Shown: positions 1 to 9,089, counted from the stretch's first letter. The stretch is 64,000 nucleotides of DNA from Salipiger sp. H15 (GCF_040409955.1 NZ_CP123385.1:1161501-1225500), one strand, 5' to 3'. Numbers and translations are program-made. The notes: a model not told the origin generated them from the letters alone.

Positions 1-239
1 GCGCCCTGTGCCTCGCCGGTCTCGAGCGAGTAGACCCAGCCGTGCAGCGGGCAGGTGATGTTGCGGCCATGGACCATGCCCTCGGCCAGCGGCCCGCGCC
101 GGTGGGCGCAGCTGTTGGAGGTGGCGAAGATCTCGTCCTCGCCGGTGCGGAAGATCGCCACGCAGCCGGCGCGGGTCTTCACCACGCGCGCCCCGCGCAG
201 CGGAATGTCGTCGAGCGCGCCCACGTCGATCCAGCTCAT
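1..239 (-). CDS. nirD: Nitrite reductase small subunit NirD (partial, 3' end outside window)
   Basis: Small subunit of assimilatory NAD(P)H-dependent nitrite reductase, which reduces nitrite to ammonium in the cytoplasm together with NirB. About 79 N-terminal residues are visible, starting MSWIDVGALDD. They contain a complete Rieske ligand set, CAH at residues 44-46 and CPLH at 63-66, so this copy should bind a [2Fe-2S] cluster, unlike the enterobacterial NirD type. The ATG at 239 overlaps the nirB stop in an ATGA junction, showing translational coupling. The C-terminus lies beyond position 1. Confidence 0.9.
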   Translation of the reverse strand, partial: MSWIDVGALDDIPLRGARVVKTRAGCVAIFRTGEDEIFATSNSCAHRRGPLAEGMVHGRNITCPLHGWVYSLETGEAQG

Positions 240-2674
240 TCCGCCGCCTCCTGCGTGAAATCCGCGAGGGGGTGGAACTTGCGCGCCTCGGCGGGCGCGG
301 CGCGCTCGGCCCAGGGATCCTTCTGGTAGACGCTCTGCGACAGGTCGAAGCGGTCGACCAGCGCCTGCCGCCCGGCGGGATCGGCCAGCGCCTGCTTCAC
401 CCAGTCGAGCCCGACCTTGGCGACCCACTTGTAGGGCCGGTCCAGATATTTCGCGTGCTCGCGGTAGAGCTGGACGAAGGCGACGGTCCACTCGATCGCC
501 TCCTCTTCGGTTGCGACGTCGACCAGCCGCTCGGTCTCCTTCACGTCCATGCCCGCGGCGCCGGCGACGCCGATCTGGTAGCCGCTGTCGACGCAGATGA
601 TGCCGACGTCCTTGCAGGTCGCCTCGGCGCAGTTGCGCGGGCAGCCCGAGACCCCGAGCTTGACCTTGTGCGGCGTCCAGGAGCCCCAGAGCCGCTTTTC
701 GAGCCTGATGCCGAGCCCGGTGCTGTCCTGCGTGCCGAAGCGGCACCAATCCGAGCCGACGCAGGTTTTCACCGTGCGCAGCCCCTTGGTATAGGCGTGG
801 CCCGAGACCATTCCGGCGGCGTTGAGATCGGCCCAGATCGCCGGAAGGTCCTCCTTCTTCACGCCAAGCAGGTCGATCCGCTGGCCGCCGGTCACCTTCA
901 CCGCCGCGCCGTACCTGCGCGCCGCCTCGGCGATGGCGATCAGCTCGTCGGGCGTGGTCATCCCGCCCCACATGCGGGGCATCACCGAATAGGTGCCGTC
1001 CTTCTGGATGTTTGCGTGGTTGCGCTCGTTCACCAGCCGCGACTGCGGGTCGTCGCGGTACTCGAGCGGCCAGTCGGCGAGCAGGTAGAAGTTCACCGCC
1101 GGGCGGCAGACGTGGCAGCCGTTCGGGGTCTTCCAGCCCAGTTCCTGCCAGACCGCGGGCTGCGACTTCAGCGCCTTGCTGCGGATCAGCAGCCGCAGGT
1201 CCTCGTGGGTGAGATCGCAGCAGGCGCAGACCGGCTTGGCGGCGGGCATCTCGAAGGCCTCGCCCAGCGAGACCGCCAGCACCTGCTCGACCAGCCCGGT
1301 GCAGGTGCCGCAGGAGGCCGAGGCCTTGGTCCGCGCGCGCACCGCGTCGAGCGACTGCGCCCCGCCCTCGATCGCCGCGAGGATGTCGCCCTTGCACACG
1401 CCGTTGCAGCCACAGATCTCGGCCTCAGCCGGCAATGCTGCAACGGCTGCCAGAGGGTCCGCGGCGGCACCGCCACCCCCCTGGAAAGCCGGGCCGAAGA
1501 TGAGCGTCTCGCGCATCTCCTCGATGTCGGTGCCGTCCTTGATCAGGCCGAAGAACCAGCTGCCGTCGGCGGTGTCGCCGTACATCACCGCGCCGACCAG
1601 CCGGTCGGCCTCGATCACCAGACGCTTGTAGATGCCGCGCGCGGGGTCGCGGTAGACGATGTCCTCGCGGCCCTCTGCCTCGGCGAAGTCCCCGGCCGAG
1701 AAGAGATCGCAGCCGGTGACCTTGAGCTTGGTGGACAGCTCGCGCAGGGCAAAGGCGTCGGCCTCGCCGAGCAGGGTCTTCGCCAGCACCCGGGCCTGGT
1801 CGTAGAGCGGCGCGACAAGGCCGAAGAGCGCGCCGGCGAACTCCACGCATTCGCCCAAGGCGAAGATGTCGGGATCCGAGGTGCGCATCTGCGCGTCGAC
1901 CCTGATCGCGCGGCCCATCTCGAGTCCTGCCGCATGGCCAAGCCCCGCCGCGGGCCGGATGCCCGCCGCCATGCAGACGATGTCTGCCCGCAGCCTGGTG
2001 CCGTCCTCGAGCAGCACCCGCTCGACCCTGCCCGCGCCCTCGAGGCTGCGGGTCTTCGCGCCGGTGATCACCCGGATGCCGCGCTTCTCGAGATCCCGTT
2101 GCAGCAGGTAGCCGGCGGTCTCGTCGAGCTGGCGGTTCATCAGGTGCGCCGCGTTGTGCAGCACCGTCACCTCCATGCCGCGCAACCGCAGCCCCGCCGC
2201 CGCCTCGAGGCCGAGAAGCCCGCCGCCGATGATCACCGCGTGGGAGCCGGGCGTCGCCGCGGCCCGGATCATCGCGTTGGTGTCCTCGAGGTCGCGGTAG
2301 CCGAGGACGCCCGGCAGGTCATGTCCGGGCAGCGGGGGGATGAAGGGCGTCGAGCCGGTGGCGATGACCAGCCGGTCGTAGGGGGTCTCGCCGCGCTCCG
2401 AGGTGACCACCCTGCGCGCGGCGTCGATGCCGGTCACCGGCTCGCCGAAGCGCGTGCGCACGCCCCGCGCGGCGTACCAGGCATCGTCATGGGTGACGAT
2501 CTCGTCGAAGCCCTTCTCGCCCGAGAGCACCGGAGAAAGCATGATCCGGTTGTAGTTGCCGCGCGGCTCGGCGTTGAAGAGGGTGACCTCGAAAGCGTCC
2601 GGCGCGGCATCGAGGAGGTGTTCGAGCATCCGGCCCGAGGCCATGCCGGCACCGATGACAACCAGTCTTTGCAT
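236..2674 (-). CDS. nirB: NAD(P)H nitrite reductase large subunit NirB
   Basis: Catalytic subunit of siroheme nitrite reductase, 812 aa, the usual length. It starts with a Rossmann motif (IGAGMASG, residues 7-14) for FAD and a second dinucleotide site near residues 148-155. A BFD-like [2Fe-2S] region follows (CGCNGVC at 421-427, CGTC at 455-458) with a second cysteine cluster CACC at 483-486. The C-terminal sulfite/nitrite reductase module has TCVGSDWC and GCPRNCAEATC, the cysteines for the [4Fe-4S]-siroheme centre. GGAGG lies just before the ATG. It sits 32 bp after the upstream GAF-like gene and overlaps nirD, so the three form one operon. Expression in response to nitrate is expected from the family but no regulator site is identified. 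Confidence 0.96.
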   Translation of the reverse strand: MQRLVVIGAGMASGRMLEHLLDAAPDAFEVTLFNAEPRGNYNRIMLSPVLSGEKGFDEIVTHDDAWYAARGVRTRFGEPVTGIDAARRVVTSERGETPYDRLVIATGSTPFIPPLPGHDLPGVLGYRDLEDTNAMIRAAATPGSHAVIIGGGLLGLEAAAGLRLRGMEVTVLHNAAHLMNRQLDETAGYLLQRDLEKRGIRVITGAKTRSLEGAGRVERVLLEDGTRLRADIVCMAAGIRPAAGLGHAAGLEMGRAIRVDAQMRTSDPDIFALGECVEFAGALFGLVAPLYDQARVLAKTLLGEADAFALRELSTKLKVTGCDLFSAGDFAEAEGREDIVYRDPARGIYKRLVIEADRLVGAVMYGDTADGSWFFGLIKDGTDIEEMRETLIFGPAFQGGGGAAADPLAAVAALPAEAEICGCNGVCKGDILAAIEGGAQSLDAVRARTKASASCGTCTGLVEQVLAVSLGEAFEMPAAKPVCACCDLTHEDLRLLIRSKALKSQPAVWQELGWKTPNGCHVCRPAVNFYLLADWPLEYRDDPQSRLVNERNHANIQKDGTYSVMPRMWGGMTTPDELIAIAEAARRYGAAVKVTGGQRIDLLGVKKEDLPAIWADLNAAGMVSGHAYTKGLRTVKTCVGSDWCRFGTQDSTGLGIRLEKRLWGSWTPHKVKLGVSGCPRNCAEATCKDVGIICVDSGYQIGVAGAAGMDVKETERLVDVATEEEAIEWTVAFVQLYREHAKYLDRPYKWVAKVGLDWVKQALADPAGRQALVDRFDLSQSVYQKDPWAERAAPAEARKFHPLADFTQEAAE

Positions 2675-2706
2675 GTGCGTCCTCCTGTGCGGGGGCTCGG
2701 GGATGG

Positions 2707-3648
2707 TCAGAGATACCAGGCGACCACGTAGGCCAGCCCGGTCTCGCGGTGGATGGGCAGGGCGATCATCTGCGTGTAGCCCGCCGGCAGGCCCGCGCTG
2801 CCGGTCTGCACCAGCGGCAGGCCCGAGCCGAGCACGCGCCCGACCGGCCCCTGCCAGGCGGTGACCGCGACCGCGTCGAGCGGCGGGTTCTCCTTCGGGG
2901 CAAGCGGTCCCTCGCGCGCGCAGAGCCCGTCGATGCGGAGCGCCTTCCGCTCGGGCCCGACCCGTTCCGGCCGCGCGTCCCAGATCTCGAAGCGCTGCGC
3001 GATCGGCGTGCCGGGGGCCGAGAGCAGGGTGAGCACGTAGGTCTTGTCTCCCGGGGTCGGGATCGGCAGGCCGAGGCCGGTCTTCAGCCCCGCGCGCCCC
3101 GCGCTCTCTGCCCGCAGGAAGCCGTAGGAGGCGCCGAGATCGCGCATCAGGATCGGCGTGCCCGAGGCCCAGACCCCGCCCGGCAGCCCCTGCCCATGGC
3201 CGAAGCGCGTGCCGCGCGAGACTGCCTCGAATTCCTCGGCACTGCCGTAATAACCGTCGCTCAGCGCGAGCGCGCCGTCGGAGTCCTCCCAGACCTCGAT
3301 CGCGCCGCTATGGTTCGCCTCGGCAAAGAGGACGACGAGCACCGCCTTCAGCTCCGCGCCCGCAAAGACCGGGATCGCCACCGCCGCCGTCAGGTTGGCC
3401 TTCGCCGCCGCCTCGGCGCGCCGGAAATCGCTGCCGTCGAGCCGGCCCAGCACCACCGGCCGCGCCTCGTCCCAGGCCCGGCCCGGAAGGCCGGCGCCCT
3501 TCGCGAAATCCGTGCGCTCGGAAACCGTGCCGAAGTCCTCGAGACCGGCATAGGTTCCGCGCTCGAGCACCAGCCTGCCTTTCTCCGGCACCCAGACTTC
3601 CGCGACGCGGATGAAGGTCCGGGTCTTCGGGTCCAAGAGATCGTCCAT
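2707..3648 (-). CDS. Triple GAF-like domain protein, first gene of the nir operon
   Basis: A 313-aa cytosolic protein without signal peptide or membrane segment. It consists of three diverged copies of one about 92-residue unit, at roughly 16-107, 117-209 and 220-313. Units 1 and 2 align clearly: AEVWVPEKG with IEVWEDSDG, then FAKGAGLPGRAW with FGHGQGLPGGVW, then AVAIPVFAG with GLGLPIPTP. Unit 3 begins FEIWDARPE and ends with MIALPIHRETGLAYVVAWYL. The motif order resembles GAF sensory domains. No output domain (kinase, cyclase, HTH) is visible. Being first in an operon with nirBD suggests a sensing or accessory role in nitrite assimilation, which is inference. The GAF assignment itself is by pattern only. 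Confidence 0.75.
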   Translation of the reverse strand: MDDLLDPKTRTFIRVAEVWVPEKGRLVLERGTYAGLEDFGTVSERTDFAKGAGLPGRAWDEARPVVLGRLDGSDFRRAEAAAKANLTAAVAIPVFAGAELKAVLVVLFAEANHSGAIEVWEDSDGALALSDGYYGSAEEFEAVSRGTRFGHGQGLPGGVWASGTPILMRDLGASYGFLRAESAGRAGLKTGLGLPIPTPGDKTYVLTLLSAPGTPIAQRFEIWDARPERVGPERKALRIDGLCAREGPLAPKENPPLDAVAVTAWQGPVGRVLGSGLPLVQTGSAGLPAGYTQMIALPIHRETGLAYVVAWYL

Positions 3649-4487
3649 CGCCTGCTCCTGTGCCGCGGGTGTCGGGCGCGCCGGGATCTGCCGGCCGGTC
3701 TGGCTTCATCGGACGCCAGCGGAAGGCGGGCTGGCAAGGATTCCGGGCGCCGGGGCGCCCATCCCCGCGTCAGGCGCGCCCGCGTGGCGCGAAATTGGGC
3801 GATGCCCGGGGTTTTCGGGGAAGGACCGGGTGCAGGGGGGCGGAGGGCTGTTCCATCGCCTAGCAGGGGTGCGCGGGGATCGGGTGCCCTTTCGGAAGGG
3901 TTTGCACCTGGGATGTCACCCTGAATGGGGCGATGCACGGCTGTGCGTTATTGCAGGGTGCCTGCTGGCAATGTGCAATTGTACCGTTGCGGAAATGTCG
4001 GAGTGTCTTCGAATTTACTCAACTCCGCCGCGTCTCGCGATTGGTGGTGGAGTTATTCCATCGCCGCGAGGTGATCCGGTCTGGAGCGCGGAGGATTTTA
4101 CCGCGTGCTCTCCGGTGTTATGGAGAGGTGTCCAATCATTCCTCGGACAGCGTGCAGGTTGAAATGGAGGATGTTCCACGCGTCACAATTGATAATTTTC
4201 AATTAATGCAAATGTGCAATTGCGCGGATGAAATGGGGTTGATCCGAGGCCAATGGATGTACAGGCAGCCGGGCTTGGGTGCGGGCGATCTTCAAGGGAT
4301 ACCCGGTGACACCGAAATGCGAGAGATTACCCCCAATCCTCGCCCCTCTTTACCGACTGACCGGCGGCAAAGCCGGTGGATTTGAAACCGCGATCTTGTG
4401 CCGGATCATCCGTCCGGTCGACAGGCGGGTCTTGCGCGACATTGCCTTGTTTCTGTCGCGCTGCCCGCCTTTCGCCAGACGGAAGGA
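3649..4487. other. 839-bp non-coding region upstream of the nir operon
   Basis: No convincing gene is seen on either strand. The half nearest the H-NS gene is clearly poorer in GC than the surroundings, with stretches such as TTGATAATTTTCAATTAATGC near 4189. The 12-mer AATGTGCAATTG occurs twice in direct orientation, at 3970-3981 and 4211-4222. The promoter of the GAF-nirB-nirD operon should lie at its left end, reading leftward. I could not identify defined promoter boxes with confidence. Confidence 0.6.
3970..4222. repeat. Direct repeat of AATGTGCAATTG, two copies 241 bp apart
   Basis: Identical 12-mers at 3970-3981 and 4211-4222, each containing the palindrome CAATTG. They lie in the low-GC gap between the nir operon and the H-NS-like gene. 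They could be binding sites for a regulator of either transcription unit, but a function is not shown. Confidence 0.45.
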
Positions 4488-4811
4488 TCAGGACGCGATC
4501 GCGAGATCGTCCAGCTCGCCGCCGGAAGAGATGTGCGCCGTGACCCACTTGGGTTTCCGCCCCCGGCCCGTCCAGGTCTGCTCGGGGTTTTCCGGATGCG
4601 CGTATTTCGGGGCACCCTTCGAGACTTTCGATCCCGAGCTCGCGATCAGGTCGGAAAGGGAATAGCCGAGCTCCTTTGCGAGCGCTTCCGTCGCCGCCCG
4701 CGCTTCGGCCTTCTTTCGGGTGTCGTACTCGTCGAGAGCTTTCGAGATACGCTTGCTGAGCGCAGTAAGCTCGTCCTTGTTCATTTCCTGAAGGTTAAAG
4801 TCAGTTCTCAT
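4488..4811 (-). CDS. H-NS family (HvrA-like) nucleoid-associated protein
   Basis: A 107-aa DNA-binding protein. The N-terminal half (about 1-55) is charged and helical, as expected for the oligomerisation domain. The C-terminal segment YAHPENPEQTWTGRGRKPKW (around 69-88) is the typical H-NS DNA-binding loop. Members of this group in Rhodobacter (HvrA) bind curved AT-rich DNA and modulate photosynthesis and nitrogen genes, or silence acquired DNA. GGAGG lies 7 bp before the ATG. It is monocistronic, with low-GC DNA on both sides. Which genes it controls cannot be seen. Confidence 0.9.
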   Translation of the reverse strand: MRTDFNLQEMNKDELTALSKRISKALDEYDTRKKAEARAATEALAKELGYSLSDLIASSGSKVSKGAPKYAHPENPEQTWTGRGRKPKWVTAHISSGGELDDLAIAS

Positions 4812-5216
4812 AATTCGCCTCCGTCGCGTTTATGATTGACCAAATATATCGCGAATGGTTTCCGACAAGATAATCTCTTTCGTGTCAGCAGCAACTTTTC
4901 GCTCAATCGTGAAGGGACGTTTATTTCCCTGAGGGGGTATCCATTGCATGGGAGCGGCAACCCGGAGCCTTTGCCGATTTTCGGGCGCCTCACGACAACG
5001 AGAAGCGCCGCGGCGGTGGCCAGCGGTGCGGAAAGGAACGCGCCCCACATCGCCCCGACGCGCCGGACGGCAAGGCTCGGGCCGGTTGCAGGACGAAATG
5101 CGCCCCGAGCCGGGTGTTGCGGGCGCGCCCGGCGGGTGGCGGCCCGCACACCAGAGCGTGAAAGACTCCTGCCCGAAGGATGCTACTCTCTTCCCGTGCG
5201 CAGAGGAGGACAGCCC
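4812..5216. other. 405-bp intergenic region between divergent H-NS-like and dlh genes
   Basis: The first 120 bp are low in GC and presumably hold the H-NS gene promoter. The rest is GC-rich and carries no clear gene. A short minus-strand segment encoding a hydrophobic stretch around 5010-5060 lacks a convincing start and homology, and I do not call it. A strong GAGGAGGA ribosome site at 5203-5210 belongs to the downstream hydrolase. Confidence 0.55.
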
Positions 5217-6110
5217 ATGACCGACCAGACCCGGATGACCGCAAAGGACTTCAGTCCCGAGCTTCTCGAGCTCTACGACTTCTACGCCCATGGCATGATC
5301 ACCAAGCGCGAGTTCCTCGACCGCGCCGGCAAGTTCGCGGTCGGAGGCCTCACCGCGGCGGCGATCCTCGGGATGATGAGCCCGGATTACGCGCTGGCCG
5401 AGCAGGTCAGCTTCAACGATCCCGACATCCTCGCCGAGTGGATCACCTATCCCTCGCCGAACGGCCATGGCGAGATGCGCGCCTATCTGGTCCGCCCAAC
5501 CGGCCGCGAGACCGCGCCCGGAGTCGTTGTTGTGCACGAGAACCGCGGGCTCAACCCCTATATCGAGGACGTGGCGCGGCGGCTCGCCAAGGCGGGGTTC
5601 ATCGCGCTGGCCCCGGACGGGCTGACGCCGCTCGGCGGCTATCCGGGCAATGACGAGCAGGGCCGCGCGCTGCAGCAGCAGGTGGATGGCGAGAAACTGA
5701 TGAACGACTTCTTCGCCGCGGTGGAGTTCCTGATGGCCCATGAGGATGTCACCGGCAAGGTCGGCATCACCGGCTTCTGCTACGGCGGCGGCGTCGCCAA
5801 TGCCGCGGCGGTGGCCTATCCCGAGCTTGGCGCCGCGGTGCCCTTCTACGGGCGCCAGCCCGACGCCGCCGACGTGCCGAAGATCGAGGCGCCGCTGCTG
5901 CTGCACTACGGCGGGCTCGACGAGCGGGTGAACGCCGGATGGCCCGCCTACGAGGCGGCGCTGAAGGCGAACGGAAAGGCCTTTGAGGCGTATATCTACG
6001 AAGGCGCGAACCACGGGTTCCACAACGACTCGACGCCGCGCTACGACAAGGTCGCGGCCGAGCTTGCCTGGTCGCGCACCATCGACTGGTTCACCACGCA
6101 CCTCGCTTGA
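5217..6110 (+). CDS. Dienelactone hydrolase family protein with N-terminal export-like leader
   Basis: An alpha/beta hydrolase of the DLH/YghX type, 297 aa. The catalytic triad is readable: Cys188 in GFCYGGG, Asp235 in GGLDERV and His266 in GANHGFHND. An extra N-terminal region ending in a hydrophobic segment ([11 protein letters not shown] then [12 protein letters not shown], ending ALAEQ near residue 63) looks like a Tat leader in which the twin arginine is KR, so export is uncertain. I chose the ATG at 5217 because GAGGAGGA precedes it by 6 bp; the frame is open further upstream without a ribosome site. The true substrate of this subgroup is not defined. It probably forms an operon with the cytochrome b561 gene 13 bp downstream. 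Confidence 0.88.
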   Translation: MTDQTRMTAKDFSPELLELYDFYAHGMITKREFLDRAGKFAVGGLTAAAILGMMSPDYALAEQVSFNDPDILAEWITYPSPNGHGEMRAYLVRPTGRETAPGVVVVHENRGLNPYIEDVARRLAKAGFIALAPDGLTPLGGYPGNDEQGRALQQQVDGEKLMNDFFAAVEFLMAHEDVTGKVGITGFCYGGGVANAAAVAYPELGAAVPFYGRQPDAADVPKIEAPLLLHYGGLDERVNAGWPAYEAALKANGKAFEAYIYEGANHGFHNDSTPRYDKVAAELAWSRTIDWFTTHLA

Positions 6111-6123
6111 AGGAGACAGGGGC

Positions 6124-6627
6124 ATGAGCATGCACGAGACCGGCGATCCCCTCGCCGCGGCGGAATACACCAGGGCACAGAAGATGCTCCACTGGGCGAT
6201 CGTGATCCTGATCGCGGTGCAGTACCTGCTCTTCGATCACATGGGGCGCGAGTTCCGCGCGGTGATGGAGGGCACGGGCACGGCCTATGACAGCACCTCG
6301 GTGGTGCATATCCTGATCGGCGCGGCAGTGCTGCTGCTGATGGTCTGGCGGCTCGGGCTGCGGCTGCGGCGCGGCACGCCCGCGCTGCCCGAGGCCGAGC
6401 CCGACTGGGCCAGCAAGGTCTCGAAGGCCGTGCACTGGCTGTTCTACGCGCTGCTGATCGCGCTGCCGCTGCTGGGGCTCCTCGCCTGGTTCGGAAAGGT
6501 CCGCGTCGCCGCCGAGGCGCACGAGATCGGCACCACCGTGCTGCTCTGGGTGATCGGCCTGCACCTCGCGGGGGTGCTCGTCCACCAGTTCTGGTGGCGC
6601 ACCGGGCTGCTGCGCCGGATGGTCTGA
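6124..6627 (+). CDS. Cytochrome b561 family membrane protein
   Basis: A 167-aa integral membrane protein with four hydrophobic helices and the histidines expected for two b haems: LHWAIV in helix 1, VVHILIG in helix 2, VHWLFY in helix 3, and HLAGVLVHQFWW in helix 4. This family passes electrons in the inner membrane between quinone or small donors and periplasmic partners. The ATG at 6124 follows GAAGGAGAC and the start codon is 13 bp after the hydrolase stop, so co-transcription is likely. The physiological donor and acceptor are unknown. Confidence 0.9.
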   Translation: MSMHETGDPLAAAEYTRAQKMLHWAIVILIAVQYLLFDHMGREFRAVMEGTGTAYDSTSVVHILIGAAVLLLMVWRLGLRLRRGTPALPEAEPDWASKVSKAVHWLFYALLIALPLLGLLAWFGKVRVAAEAHEIGTTVLLWVIGLHLAGVLVHQFWWRTGLLRRMV

Positions 6628-6658
6628 CGGCGGCGCGCGCAGGCGCGGCGCAGGGCGG

Positions 6659-7630
6659 TCACGTCGCCGGGCGCGTCTGGCCGGCCCTGCGCCGCGCCGC
6701 CGGGCCGCAGCCGAAGCGGCGGCGGAAGGCGCGGCTGAACGGGCTGCGTTCGCCGAAACCGGTGGCCTGCGCCACCGCGTCGATGCCCATGCCCGAGTGG
6801 CGCAGGATCTCGTCGGCCTTGTCGAGCCGCAGCCCCCGGTAGAAGGCCATGACGCTCGCGCCGAGCTGCGCGCGGCTCAGCCGCTCCAGCTGCCGCGCGC
6901 TGACGCCGCTCAGCTTCGCCAGATCCTCCAGCGTCAGCGGGTCGGCGATATGGCTGCTCATCAGCTCGAGCATCGCCTCGAGCGCCGGGTGGGTGACGCC
7001 GAGGCTGAGCGCCACGCTCTGCTGCTGCGGCGCCTCGGCCTGCCGGATGCCGGTGTGGATGAACCAGTCGCTGACCGCACGCGCGAGATCCGCGCCGTGC
7101 TCCATGGTGATCAGCGCATGCATCATGTCGAGCGGCGCGACACCCCCGGCACAGGTGTAGCGGTCGCGGTCGATGACGAAGAGCCGGCGCTCGATCAGCG
7201 CCTCGGGGTGCAGGCTGCGCATCTCGTCGACATGCATCCAGTGGATCGTGTAGCGCCGGTCCTGCAGCACGCCCGCCGCGGCGAGCAGCGCGGCCCCGCC
7301 CGAGATGCCGCCCAGCGGCACCCCCTGCCGCGCCATGCGGCGCAGCCAGGCAAGCACGGCGGGATCCGTCGCCTGCATCGGATCGCCGCCCGAGACCACG
7401 AAGAGCAGGTCGAGCCGGCCCTGCGCCTCGGCCAGCGCCTCGGTCTCGAACCCTCCCGTAACCGAGCTGCGCAACCATCCGCCCCGCGCCGAGAGGAACA
7501 CCAGCTCGTAAAGCGCCTTGCCGCTCAGCAGGTTGGCGGCGCGCAGCGGCTCCACCGCCGCGGCGGCGGACATCAGCGCGTAATCCGGCGTCAGCAGGAA
7601 GCCGATGCGGCGGGTTGGGGTCTGGGACAT
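6659..7630 (-). CDS. GlxA-type AraC family regulator (DJ-1/PfpI plus HTH)
   Basis: A 323-aa transcription factor. Residues about 8-175 form a DJ-1/PfpI-like ligand-sensing domain in which the usual nucleophile motif reads GGISGGAALLA, without cysteine, so it is a sensor and not an amidase. Residues about 215-310 hold the two AraC helix-turn-helix motifs (LTLEDLAKLSGVSARQLERL and IDAVAQATGFGERSPFSRAF). It is divergent from soxBDAG, which fits regulators of the GbdR/SouR type that sense betaines or sarcosine derivatives. The inducer is inferred from context only. Confidence 0.9.
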   Translation of the reverse strand: MSQTPTRRIGFLLTPDYALMSAAAAVEPLRAANLLSGKALYELVFLSARGGWLRSSVTGGFETEALAEAQGRLDLLFVVSGGDPMQATDPAVLAWLRRMARQGVPLGGISGGAALLAAAGVLQDRRYTIHWMHVDEMRSLHPEALIERRLFVIDRDRYTCAGGVAPLDMMHALITMEHGADLARAVSDWFIHTGIRQAEAPQQQSVALSLGVTHPALEAMLELMSSHIADPLTLEDLAKLSGVSARQLERLSRAQLGASVMAFYRGLRLDKADEILRHSGMGIDAVAQATGFGERSPFSRAFRRRFGCGPAARRRAGQTRPAT

Positions 7631-7648
7631 CTCGGCTCCGGTCGTCTC

Positions 7649-7674
7649 ATGTCCTGAAATGTCACAAGTATGTC
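7649..7674. promoter_or_regulatory. Three phased ATGTC repeats, likely operator of the sox regulator
   Basis: ATGTC occurs at 7649, 7659 and 7670, i.e. at 10- and 11-bp steps, one helical turn each, in the 107-bp gap between the AraC-type regulator and soxB. This is what direct-repeat sites for an AraC-family dimer look like. No binding data support it here. Confidence 0.5.
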
Positions 7675-7737
7675 CCGTGTGGAACGATGAATTCGCGCCA
7701 CCTCTGCGATTTTGCGGCCAAGCAAGGAGGGACGGAC

Positions 7738-9003
7738 ATGCGAGTCTCGCGCCAGAAATTCTCGGGCCTTCGGGTGCTGAAGGAGGCCCTCACCGGGCAT
7801 CGCGGCTGGGCGCCGCTGTGGCGCGATCCCGAGCCGAAGCCGGCCTATGACTTCGTCATCGTGGGCGGCGGCGGGCACGGGCTGGCCACCGCCTTCTACC
7901 TCGCCAGGACCTTCGGGCAGGCCAGGGTGGCGGTGCTGGAAAAGGGCTGGATCGGCTCGGGCAACATCGGGCGCAACACCACGATCATCCGCTCGAACTA
8001 CCTGCTGCCCGGCAACGAGCCCTTCTACGAGTTTTCGATGAAGCTCTGGGAGACCCTCGAGCAGGAGACCAACTTCAACTCGATGGTCAGCCAGCGCGGG
8101 ATCATCAACCTCTTCCACACCGACGCGCAGCGCGACGCCTACCGGCGGCGTGGCAATGCCATGCTGCTCGCCGGGGCGGATGCGCGGCTGCTGGGGCAGG
8201 AGGAGCTGCGCGCGCGGCTGCCCTATCTCAACTTCGACAACGCCCGCTTCCCGATCAAGGGCGGGCTGCTGCAGGACCGCGCCGGCACCGCGCGGCATGA
8301 CGGCGTGGCATGGGGCTACGCGCGCGGCGCCGACATGCGCGGCGTCGACATAATCCAGAACTGCGAGGTCACCGGCTTCCGCATCGAGGGTGGCGCGGTG
8401 AAGGGCGTCGAGACGACGCGCGGCTACATCGGCGCGGGCAAGGTCGGCGTGGCGGTGGCGGGCTCGTCGAGCCGGGTCATGCAGATGGCCGGGATGCGCC
8501 TGCCGATCGAGAGCCACGTGCTGCAGGCCTTCGTGTCGGAGGGGCTGAAGCCGCTGATCGACACGGTGCTCACCTTCGGCGCGGGGCATTTCTACATCAG
8601 CCAGTCCGACAAGGGCGGGCTGGTCTTCGGCGGCGACATCGACGGCTACAACTCCTACGCGCAGCGCGGCAACCTGCCGGTGGTCGAGGACGTGGCCGAG
8701 GGCGGCATGGCGCTGATGCCGATGATCGGCCGGGCGCGGCTGCTGCGCAGCTGGGGCGGCATCATGGACATGTCGATGGACGGCTCGCCGATCATCGACG
8801 CGACGCCGGTGGACGGGCTCTACCTCAACGCCGGCTGGTGCTACGGCGGCTTCAAGGCAACGCCCGCGAGCGGCTATGCCTTTGCCCACCTGCTCGCCAC
8901 CGGCCGCCCGCACGAGACCGCGACGGCCTACCGGCTCGACCGTTTCGCCCGCGGGCATCTCATCGACGAGAAGGGCGCGGGCGCCCAGCCGAACCTGCAC
9001 TGA
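7738..9003 (+). CDS. soxB: Sarcosine oxidase subunit beta family protein
   Basis: FAD-dependent catalytic subunit of heterotetrameric sarcosine oxidase, which oxidatively demethylates N-methylglycine with transfer of the one-carbon unit to tetrahydrofolate. It is 421 aa. The dinucleotide motif VIVGGGGHGLATAFYLA lies around residues 40-56, and TARHDGVAWGY carries the histidine expected to hold covalent FMN. The C-terminal NAGWCYGGFKATPASG is typical of this subunit. The ATG at 7738 follows AAGGAGGGA; an upstream in-frame extension lacks a ribosome site. It is the first gene of soxBDAG. Substrate could be another N-methyl amino acid (see delta subunit). Confidence 0.93.
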   Translation: MRVSRQKFSGLRVLKEALTGHRGWAPLWRDPEPKPAYDFVIVGGGGHGLATAFYLARTFGQARVAVLEKGWIGSGNIGRNTTIIRSNYLLPGNEPFYEFSMKLWETLEQETNFNSMVSQRGIINLFHTDAQRDAYRRRGNAMLLAGADARLLGQEELRARLPYLNFDNARFPIKGGLLQDRAGTARHDGVAWGYARGADMRGVDIIQNCEVTGFRIEGGAVKGVETTRGYIGAGKVGVAVAGSSSRVMQMAGMRLPIESHVLQAFVSEGLKPLIDTVLTFGAGHFYISQSDKGGLVFGGDIDGYNSYAQRGNLPVVEDVAEGGMALMPMIGRARLLRSWGGIMDMSMDGSPIIDATPVDGLYLNAGWCYGGFKATPASGYAFAHLLATGRPHETATAYRLDRFARGHLIDEKGAGAQPNLH

Positions 9004-9089
9004 GGCCCGCCCATGCGCGCCGCTCCACTCCTCCCGTTCGCCCCGCGTTACGCCGGGCGGCCTCACAAAGCTCCATCGGACAGGCCCCA

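Noticed and set aside
4830..6170. 446-codon minus-strand frame opposite the dienelactone hydrolase
   Set aside because: Antisense shadow; the hydrolase triad and ribosome site fix the plus strand.
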